Source: Nelumbo lutea
Lineage: Eukaryota; Streptophyta; Magnoliopsida; Proteales; Nelumbonaceae
Reading direction: 5' to 3'
Assembly (NCBI GenBank): GCA_022828595.1
Contig: JAKGHH010000005.1
Coordinates: 65,653,655 to 65,717,654, forward strand
DNA: 64,000 nucleotides
The notes under the pieces were generated by a model. It saw only the letters and a list, made by a program, of their open reading frames with translations, was not told where the DNA came from and did not search any database. The position numbers and the translations under genes were made by a program. The first letter of the stretch is position 1; each line of letters starts with the position of its first letter. Positions 56,301 to 64,000 of the stretch are shown one piece after another.

Positions 56301-57126
56301 CCGCTGTGAGGAGCTTTTCGACTTCTTCGTCGACCGCCCTCCAGCGCTCCGGGGCTAAGTTGCGTTTCTTCTGTCTAATGGGTCTGACTACAGGGTCAGT
56401 GTTAAGTTTGTGAGTTATAAGGCCAGGGTCAATACCGGGCATATCGGCCACGGACCATGCAAAAATATCTAAAATTTTAAGTAAAAAACTCACCAGTTCA
56501 GTTCGTAGGGGCTCCTTGACGGAAGCACCGATCTATAGCGTTTGTGTCGGATCTGTAGCCGAGGTCGGGATCGCGACCATTTCCTCAGTGGGCGAAGCTC
56601 GTTCCTCGCCCTGCTCCGTAGGCCGCTTCAGTTCGAGGTCATCGACTGCTTTGGTTTTTCCCTTCAGGGCAGCAACATAACATTTGCGGGACTCAAGCTG
56701 GTCGCCCCACACTACCCCCACACCAAAGTCCGTGGGGAACTTCACTGCCAGATAGTAGGTGGAGACCACTGCCCGCAGAATATGCGTGATTGGCCGCCCT
56801 ATTACGGCATTGTATGGAGAGAGGGTCGCAACCACCAGGAAATCGTGGTTGAGTCTTACCGCGCAAGGCCATGTGCCGACTTCCACAGGTACTGTTATCT
56901 TCCCCAGGGGCCTGACTTCCTCTCCGCTGAAGCCCACCAGAGGAGTGTTTGCGGGCTTCAACTCGCTTCTCTGCAACTGTAGTTGGTCGAACGCCGATTT
57001 GAAGAGGATGTCCGCCGAACTGCCTGAGTCTACAAGAACGCGCCGGACTTCAAAGTCGCTGATCCTTAGTTTTATGACGAGCGCATTATCGTGGGGATAG
57101 TAGACACCTCGCGCGTTGTCTTCCAT
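53310..57126 (-). pseudogene. Tat pol remnant (protease, RT, RNase H, second RNase H, integrase)
   Basis: It continues in the same frame as gag. Protease: RRVLVDSGSSADILF (about 57000-57040). RT: VANPVLVKKANGKRHMCIDY, KMDQSDEEKTSFITEFGLYC and YVDDMVVKTEF (about 55890-56290). RNase H 1: ELYLSTSDEVVSSVLI (about 55440-55500). RNase H 2: HIDGSSNQQGNGVGIVL, SNNEAEYEALIAGL, CSDSQLVVNQV and NTEADALSRLAS (54600-54990), the Tat-lineage second RNase H. Integrase: VAVDYFTKWIEVEPLA and GLPRVLISDNGKQFE (about 53920-54050). C-terminus: FRFGDLVLRKIM. Stops include 57150-57148, 56535, 55368 and 54345. The one frameshift seen is near 53380. Confidence 0.93.
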
Positions 57127-59076
57127 CTTCGGCCTCTTTGGAGGGTTCTATTCTTCTCGGGCTGCCTTGCGAACTGACGTCCGTGCTGCTGCCGAAGTGT
57201 AACCTGCTACCACCGAACCACCAACTATCACATGGATGGTTCCCCAAACTGGCCTCTCTTCTGGAGGAGGTCGTTGCAAGGCTTCGGTCGGTCTATTGCT
57301 GGACTCGGGGGCATCCTTTCCGTGCTCTCCTTGCCGACCTGCTTTATTATTATTGTCATTTTGTACAAAATTTCTCAAGTATCCGCGACGGATGAGTCCC
57401 TCTATCTCATCCCGGAGATTATTACATTGTTCAGTACTATGACTGTGATCTCTATGAAAACTACAGTATAGGTTTTTATTCCTCTTGTTTGGATTACTCT
57501 TTAGGCGAGGTGGCCACTTTACGTAGGGGGCATCCTTGATCGTCATCAAGATCTCGGTCCGCTTTGTGTCCAACGACGTGTAATCCGTCTGAACTGCTAA
57601 GGGAGCTCGGGATGGCTGGCTTGGCTTCGCCTCTCGGGTCTGGCTTCTTCTGTCACCTGGGTTGGAGGGTTCACCTTCTCTTTTTCTTTTCTCGCCCCCG
57701 CCTTCGGTTCTTTGGTTGATTTCTTCCTCTGTTTTCATGAACTTGTCTGCGAGCTTGAGGAAATCGGCCACGGCTGCCGGCTGGCTGGCCAGCATGTGCC
57801 ATTTGAACTCTTTGTGCGTTACCCCTCTTTTGGCCGCCGCGAGCTGTACCGCGGGGTCTAATCGCGGTATCTACAAGCATGCTTCATTGAACTGCTTGAT
57901 GTAGCTCTGGATGGATTCTCCTTCCCTCTGGATTACCCCGAAGATACTTTCCTCGGTTTTGGGGCACCGCTTGTTGGTAACAAAGTGTGCGGTGAAGATC
58001 TGCACGAACTGGGCCCGGCTTCTTATTGACCCGGGAGCTAGGTTCCGGTACTAGGTGCGGCCCACCCCCCTGAAGGTGGTGGTGAAGGCCACGCACATGC
58101 ACGACTCACTGGCCCTAGCGAGATGCATTTGTGACTAGAAAGCATCAACGTGGTCGTTGGGGTCAAAGGACCCATCATACTTGTCTAGAGATGGAAGTTT
58201 GAAGTCTCTGGGCATGGGGACTGCTAGAAGTTTTTAAGTGAGGGGGGAAGGAACTGAGAGAATTGAGATAGTTTTTACCTCGTCCGAGCTCGTCTCTTCC
58301 TTGCCTCTGAGCTCAGGTAGGACATGGGTAGAAGTTTGGCGACTTCGCCGGTGCCTTCGTTGAGCGGGCCTGGTGCTGGCGCTGCTGGCCTCCATGTTGC
58401 TGAGCTCGATGGGCCCGGAATGTTGGTTTGCTGCTAGGGCGCTGAACCGGTTCTCCGTGAGTGGGGGGAACTCAGGCTTGGAGCATCGAGGTGACTTTGT
58501 GGGCGAGGTTTCCGACCCACCTGCGAGTTGCGAGACGGGGGTAATTTTTCTTTGCTTTCGGTCTAGGGATGAGGCCTGACTATTAGGGGGGTTTTGGAGT
58601 TGGAAAGCTTCTCCTCGGTGAGGGTGTCCACCTTGAGGGGAGGCCTTAACCGGCTTCAAAACAGGGTGCTGGGGGGGAAGTAGTGACTGGTTTAGGGGTA
58701 GCTGAGGGAACTGCTGCTAATAATGGTGTTGGGAGAGGTGGTGTAGTACATGGTGTTGTTGGAGTTGGTGCCGCTGGAATTGTTGCATTTGGGCTTGCAT
58801 TGCCCGCATGCATTGCATTAGGTCGTCCAGCTGGTTCTGGCGGGTCGCCAGTGGGACAACAGTTGGTTCAGTGAAGGTTGTTTCGATAGGGAGCGGAAGA
58901 GGGGTGTTCAATGAAGGAAGGTTCAGGGGCGCCACTGCTTGTGGCACATTCAAACTGGGGATCCCATCCACTGAAAGAGGGTTGGTGAACTGCCCAATGC
59001 ACACTACGGGAACTTGGAGTTGCTCTCCGGTGGTGGTCGTTTTTGTGCCACGTCCGGCATTGGTGGAGGAAGCCAT
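57127..59076 (-). pseudogene. Tat gag remnant
   Basis: The ATG at 59076 opens MASSTNAGRGTKTTTT. A Gln/Pro-rich N-terminal part includes MQCMRAMQAQMQQFQRHQ. The Retrotrans_gag domain follows at about 57880-58190 (LDKYDGSFDPNDHVDAF, FGVIQREGESIQSYIKQFNE), then FKWHMLASQPAAVADFLKLA, a Lys/Arg-rich linker, and a knuckle-like CSFHRDHSHSTEQCNNLRDE near 57420. All stops are in one unbroken frame: 58719, 58236, 58137, 58053 and 57873 (first bases on the minus strand); four of the five are TAG. Confidence 0.9.
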
Positions 59077-59151
59077 GGGTGTTGGAGTTTTTTTGGAAGA
59101 AGAGTAGGTAAGAGAGGTAAGAGAGATTTAGAGGGAGGCTTTTAGAAGCGT

Positions 59152-59170
59152 TCCTACAGACAGTGCCAAT
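59152..59170 (-). promoter_or_regulatory. Tat element primer-binding site
   Basis: On the minus strand, ATTGGCACTGTCTGTAGGA directly follows the 5' LTR. It resembles the TTGGCGCCGTCTGTGGGAA type found in many plant Gypsy elements, with substitutions. Confidence 0.65.
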
Positions 59171-60038
59171 TAATGGAGCGCAATCTGGCTGGTCTTAGCT
59201 ATCAACGGTTTTGCCTCTGACTGGAGCAACGGGGAGCCTGAAATGGAGAAGATGAGGGAACTCTGGGGGGAACCCGGTGTTATAACTCCGAAGCTCAAGT
59301 TAGTATTCTCTCAAAGGCAAAGTAAAGACCAGATGGCGCAAAGTTCACATACCTTGTTGTTGGGGGTAGGGGGTCTTTTATAATTACTTCGCGCACTCAC
59401 TCTGAGGCCTCTGACAGGTCGGGTATGATTATCTCTGTTTCTGCCAGTTCGGGTGTCATCATTTCTGATGGAACAAAACCGCCACTGCTCCTTGTTGGAG
59501 CCGTCTCTGTAATTGGAGATGGCGGTGTCAGGTGGCGATGGTAGGTGGTCGTTTGAAGTGCGACCGTCAAGCGTCAGATCCCAAGTCGGTTAGGTGCACC
59601 GCCCCTGGGTACGAACTTCTTCGGTGTCAATCATGGTATGATTTGTTCAGTTTGGCGTCCTGGAGGCGAAGTGTTGGAGTGGTGAGTGAGGTGAAGTCTC
59701 GAGTTCGTAGGTATGTCCTGAACTGTCATAGGGCAGGCCAGTTCGGTGAGGTGTGTCCCAAACTGTTTTAAGGCAGGCCAGTTTAGTGAGGCGTGTCCCG
59801 AACTGCTATAAGGCAAGCCAATTCAGTGAGGTGTGTTCCGAACTGCCATAGGGCAGGCCCGTTCGGGTTTTGCTTGGGGCCTAAGGGAGAGTTCGGGTTC
59901 CCAGTAGTGAGTTCGGGCTCCTAGTAGGGAGTTCGGACCGCTGGTTGTGCTCTTGCCTTAGGCGCACTGTTTGTGCTGAGTTGTTGCCTTTGCCACGTGT
60001 TGCGTAATTACGAGGTCGGGCCAAATCTTCCTTCATCA
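59171..60038 (-). repeat. Tat element 5' LTR (right copy, 868 bp)
   Basis: In genomic orientation it runs TAATGGAGCGCAATCT (TG decayed to TA) to CCTTCATCA. It is colinear with 47506-48360 and includes the 40-bp array at about 59709-59868. Confidence 0.93.
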
Positions 60039-60423
60039 GGACCTAATCACTTTATAATATAGTATAGATAGATAAGTAATGTAGTATTTTTTCTATTGTT
60101 TTTATTAAGCTTATATTATTGAATTTTAAATTTTAAATTACTATTTGAATAAACAACTATTATTGAAATTGAAATTTTAAATTGCTATTGAAATTTAAAT
60201 TTTAATTACACGTATTGCGTAATTATGAGGTCGGGCCAAATCTTCCTTCATTAGGACCTAATCACTTTATAATATAGTATAGATAGATAAGTAATATAGT
60301 ATTTTTTCTATTGTTTTTATTAAGCTTATATTATTGAAATTTAAATTTTAAATTACTATTTGAATAAACAACTATTGTTTTCAGTATAATTGGGTCTATA
60401 ATTTTGTCCCAATTAATTAACCA
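59994..60423. repeat. 215-bp tandem duplication spanning the LTR end and its flank
   Basis: Copy 1 (59994-60208) starts inside the LTR at CACGTGTTGCG and crosses the target duplication into the flank. Copy 2 (60209-60423) repeats it (CACGTATTGCG...CTTCATTAGGACC...). The offset is 215 bp. So the duplication postdates the Tat insertion. The second LTR tail is a partial extra copy, not a new element. Confidence 0.9.
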
Positions 60424-62179
60424 AATTGGGGCTTTTTCACTATAATTATTTATTATTCATAAACAATATAGTTATAATTGTTTTATTTAATAAAAAATTA
60501 TCTAATTTATTATTATATATTCCAATGGCATTTCCCCGCTAGTTGTATGTAGAAAAAAGGTAAAATAGATCGTTTCGGTTGAGAAAAGAGAGAGAGGGGA
60601 AAAAATAATCTCGATTCAGACAGATGATATATCTACCACACTGGCACACGGGGACAACTGACGAGACCTGTTCAACAGTTGGGTATTTGTTCTCTTGTCG
60701 CACGTATGGTAGTCCACACACATACAACTATCTCAATTCTCAACGATCGCTTTCCTTCGCCCGGAAATATCGACACATCACTCTACGTGGAGTGGGCCCT
60801 ATCTGCTTCTCTCCCGAAGGGCGAAGAAGAGGCTAACGATGAACGCCAAATTCAGTCCACCAAACAAGCCTCGACAATTTATATCGGATGATTGTTGATT
60901 TATTTGAAGTTTTGAAAATATCGACCATAAGGCATAAGATTAATTTTATTAATAATAAGTATTAAAAAAATGAAAAGAATAAAGACAAATGTGATAATAT
61001 AATGGGTAAATTGCTGAAACCTCTCTAAAGTTTGGTAATTGCCATCACCTATTCTCTAAACTTTTTAAAAGACCCCTTCTTTTAGAATCCTCTAATATGA
61101 GGCATAAAATGTTTAAGATATCCATACAGTTATTTTAATTAAAATGTTTATTTTTAAAATTTTTTCTTTATATCAATTGCTACCTAAAACCTTTTAATTC
61201 TTTTTTCAGAAATGATTTATTTTTAAATTTTCCCTTATTAATAATTGTTCAAAGGTAAAACAGCAACTTAAGCTTTTGTTTTTTTCCCATAAAGTTTATA
61301 TTGTTTTTCGGTAGAAACCAGCCTCAATAATAAGTGCATGGATAGTTTGGACATTTATGTGTCTTGTATTAGAGGATTCTGACAAAAAAGGTCTACTTGC
61401 AATTGTATCATAGTGTTTAGGGGAGGTGATTGCAGTTACAAAACTTCAAAGGAGGCATTTGCAACTTTGCATGAATAGGAATGGCATTTCCCCATTTGAG
61501 GGAATGGTCATTCCCTCCCCACCCTTGGGAATTAAATCCCATTCTTGCTTATTCCAATTCCCATTCCCATTTTTATTTGAACCAAATAGACTATAAAAAT
61601 AAACCATTTCGATTATGATTTTCAATGATTCCTATTATAATTCCAACTACAAACCAAGCATACCCTAATTGTTTATTAGCATTGTCTCGCTATATGTTAC
61701 TTTGAATGCTTAGGGGATATTGGAATCTTCTTTCATCTACATGCTTCATGCAAGGTATTAAAAAGCACTAGAAAGTAGAACACAACCGATACTAAAAAGG
61801 AAATTTTAAGAAATTTTAGCAAGGCTCTTGTGTGATGCATGAGTTTTGTTAAATCTAAGTTGAAAGACTCTTATTAGGGGTGTCAATGGGTCGAGTCTTC
61901 TTGTTCGTTCCAAACTGATTCAGACCTGAAATCAATTATTTTATTATAATATATATGTATATATTATATATATAATCTTTTTTCTTATTTTTATAATTTA
62001 TACCATAATTTATGTTTGAAACGGTAAATTTGATATGCAACAAATAAGATGACATTAGTTAAACATGTTTAATTTATTAATATATGAATAATTTAGTATT
62101 TTTTCCATCATTTTTCTCAAGGTATTATCCAAATTTAGATTTTGAGTTATAGGTTTGTGATTTTATCCCAATTAATAAT
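60424..62179. other. AT-rich intergenic stretch, no gene recognised
   Basis: A less AT-rich island at about 60600-60890 has short frames with no family motif. MITE-like left ends occur near 61000 (GGGTAAATTGCTGAAACC) and at 61876 (TAGGGGTGTCAATGGG) but without matching right ends. Confidence 0.5.
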
Positions 62180-62806
62180 TGATGAGGGATAATTTGGCCC
62201 TTCAAATGGTGTGGCGACACGTGGAGTGACAGAACGATGTGGTGACACTTTAGTGGCCTCGGCGACCCTAGTCACCTTGCGCACCTCAAGTCATCCAACT
62301 AGACTGAGGCTCAAATATCTCAATTATATGCACTGATCTACCAAGGTGTCACATAACCTCTATCTAGAAGCAAGCCAATTGTATCCGATCTCCTTGGGAT
62401 CATGACACCACATCAACGGATTTCATATTCTCCCCGCTCGATTCAGATGGACCTGGATAAGCCTTATCAGGTTACGTGGAATCCATTTTTTGGTGTGAAA
62501 CCAACTTTGGACTAGATGGGCCAAGGATTCCAGACACACATCGTGAGGCCCATGACAACTCGCCTATATAAAGACCTTGCCACTAATCTCTCAAGGTACG
62601 CGTGACTCAACTCTTTCAATTCTCTAGCAACATTGTTTTCAACTCTCTCAAAACCTCTAATTCGCTAACTTAAGCATATGAGTGCCCACATCGAGTAAAG
62701 CACCCCGGACACTCTGACACCCTTTTCTTGCAGCTCGACCAAGCAGCTTCACTAGCCTGACGTCTTAATTATCCTCTAGTAGGAGGCACCAGATCACGCA
62801 CCAACA
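62180..62806 (+). repeat. Solo LTR (627 bp)
   Basis: It runs TGATGAGGGATAATTTGG to GCACCAACA and is flanked by a perfect 5-bp duplication ATAAT (62175-62179, 62807-62811). A CTATATAAAG TATA box at about 62564 sits before a leader-like region, so the LTR is in plus orientation. It is not obviously related to the Tat LTRs at 47.5 and 59.2 kb. No internal region. Confidence 0.88.
62564..62573 (+). promoter_or_regulatory. LTR TATA box
   Basis: CTATATAAAG lies in the right third of the solo LTR, the expected U3 promoter position. It is probably silent now. Confidence 0.6.
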
Positions 62807-63243
62807 ATAATCAATTAAAGACTGGTTCTATGCCTAGACATGATCTTGTCAACCCGTTGACAAACCTAACCTTTACGATATTTTCAATTGTGTGAAGCAA
62901 ACTAATTCCAAACCAAATTGTTAGATGAACTTGTATCAATTTGCATATCACTACTTGTGTGATACATATACATTGTTAAACAAAAATGAGGTATGGGATA
63001 TGTTAAATGAAATTGTAGAAGGAACCCTATGATATTCTCAATTTAGCTGAAGTGCTGAACGCAAGCTCAACTTAAGCTTTACTTTTTGGGTTATACATAT
63101 AGTTTATATACATATATGTCTAGCGTTATGCAATCAAATTACTACCCTAGCAAGAGTGGCCATATCTTGATTTAATTTTAAATGGAGCTGAAGGTTTTGA
63201 CGATCATGTACACAATCACGAATGAAGTAAACTTTGGGGTTAA

Positions 63244-63490
63244 GGCTGTATTTGGTTGCAATGTAAATTTATTGGTAGTGCAGATGATTTCAATGTAAAT
63301 TATAATTTATTTTTTTATTTTAAAATTTATGATATTTTATTTGATTACAATATAAATAAAATAAAATAAGATTTAAAAACAGAATAAAGTAAAATTCAAA
63401 ACAAAATTATATTAAAATTTGTATTTTTTTCTTTGCATTCCATGCATTTATATTTATGTAAATAAAATTGCACTGCAACCAAATACAGCA
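63244..63490. mobile_element. Tourist/Harbinger-like MITE (247 bp)
   Basis: The ends GGCTGTATTTGGTTGCAATG and, inverted, TGCTGTATTTGGTTGCAGTG are nearly perfect terminal repeats. TAA flanks each side (63241-63243 and 63491-63493), matching the 3-bp PIF/Harbinger target. AT-rich and non-coding. Confidence 0.8.
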
Positions 63491-63493
63491 TAA

Positions 63494-64000
63494 GGCTCAA
63501 TTAGGAAAGAGTACAAATGCAACCAAACACAGCGGGGCTGTGGTGTCATGTAAGTAGGGTAATGTGAATAGGAGATATATCGCTCATTTGTGGGCTCTGT
63601 ATGATATTATACAAGTCATTGTTCGCGCAGATCCCAACGCACGTGAGGGTGACCAGTATTCAACTTTTGATGCTTATAAAAAAAAAAGATTCTAATCCAA
63701 GCATAACGTGAAATTGGACCCAGAGTAATAACGAAATCTTATATCCTTATTGGGGCGCACATCTCACTAAGAGTTGGTTTATATAAAGATTCTAATCTCA
63801 CTAAGAGTTGGTTTTTAGTATTTATTCTGTCATTGATTTGGGTTTTATTTTTCAGGCTTTTCATTTAACTGTCATTGGATTGGAATTGCTTATTTCCTTA
63901 TCAATGTTATCTAAAACTTATGTTTTTGTTTTCCCTGCAGCTGTCCTTATAATTTTTTTAAAACCATCTAGAGCTTCTTATCACTGAGTGTTATTGCCTA
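63494..64000. other. Window end, no feature recognised
   Basis: A second GCAACCAAACACAGC near 63521 resembles the MITE end but has no partner. No coding or RNA gene was seen. Confidence 0.5.

Larger units (their letters stand above)
47506..60038 (-). mobile_element. Complete 12.5-kb Ty3/Gypsy Tat-type LTR retrotransposon
   Basis: Both LTRs are present: 3' LTR 47506-48360 and 5' LTR 59171-60038 in minus orientation. A perfect 5-bp target duplication GGACC lies at 47501-47505 and 60039-60043. A primer-binding site lies inside the right LTR and a polypurine tract inside the left LTR. Gag-pol runs 59076 to 53310 on the minus strand. A spliced-looking accessory gene lies on the plus strand between pol and the 3' LTR. 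A second RNase H domain and the antisense gene are traits of the Tat lineage. A 1.9-kb foreign insert sits in the accessory gene. LTR differences and pol stops show it is old. Confidence 0.95.

Noticed and set aside
56542..57442. Plus-strand open frames of 60-150 codons across 53-58 kb
   Set aside because: They are antisense shadows of the Tat gag-pol, which shows all family motifs on the minus strand.
60526..60541. TTCCCCGCTAG followed by T as a second Helitron 3' end on the plus strand
   Set aside because: It shares TTCCCCGCTAGT with 43082 but lacks a hairpin. A similar GGCATTTCCCC phrase recurs at about 61484, so chance or another repeat is as likely.
1..64000. tRNA, rRNA, bacterial operon or viral gene sets
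   Set aside because: No cloverleaf-like tRNA, rRNA core or prokaryotic gene arrangement was recognised; coding content is plant nuclear genes and retrotransposons.

Overview
This window looks like chromosomal DNA from a flowering plant, probably an angiosperm with a large, repeat-rich genome. The evidence is a plant-only nuclear gene with small exons and GT-AG introns (JAC1), a relic of a plant-only cell-wall arabinosyltransferase gene (RRA), and dense plant-type Copia, Gypsy/Tat, chromovirus, L1-type LINE, RTE-type LINE and MITE sequences. The species cannot be fixed from the sequence.

The only gene that reads as intact is JAC1 on the minus strand (17810 down to 6853, seven exons, 708 codons). 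The window ends before its C-terminal J-domain exons, which should lie left of position 1 beyond a Copia element. Two of its introns have been enlarged by transposons: intron 1 holds a 6.5-kb LINE, and intron 7 holds a hAT-type MITE and the Copia element. About 5 kb upstream of JAC1, on the same strand, is a broken RRA copy (about 23.1-23.6 kb). As I recall, JAC1 and RRA genes are also neighbours in Arabidopsis, so this is an old gene pair surviving among transposons.

Layout: 1-4997 degenerate Copia (gag, pol, 3' LTR). 4998-17810 JAC1 with intronic insertions. 17.8-22.9 kb intergenic DNA with MITEs and a truncated LINE split by a solo LTR. 23.1-23.6 kb RRA pseudogene. 23.8-24.5 kb LINE ORF1 fragment. 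24.5-27.2 kb minus-strand chromovirus fragment. 27.2-29.6 kb minus-strand Copia fragment. 29.6-32.5 kb LTR-like relics with tandem repeats. 32.5-38.05 kb an RTE LINE interrupted by a MITE (itself hit by a LINE) and by a LINE that was hit by a second LINE. 38.7-41.45 kb head-to-head LINE fragments with a 1.12-kb tandem duplication. 43.1-47.5 kb AT-rich DNA with a Helitron-like terminus, tandem duplications and one possible captured exon. 47506-60038 a complete 12.5-kb Ty3/Gypsy Tat element with both LTRs, a 5-bp target duplication, a minus-strand gag-pol and a plus-strand accessory gene. 60-64 kb AT-rich DNA with a solo LTR and a MITE.

No transposon here looks able to move by itself. Coding regions carry stops, mostly TAG, which fits long-term cytosine methylation and deamination. 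No rRNA, tRNA or CRISPR array was recognised. The least routine structures are the 1.9-kb insert flanked by identical 96-bp direct repeats inside the Tat accessory gene, that accessory gene itself (own TATA box, spliced-looking), and the multi-level nesting at 32.5-38 kb.
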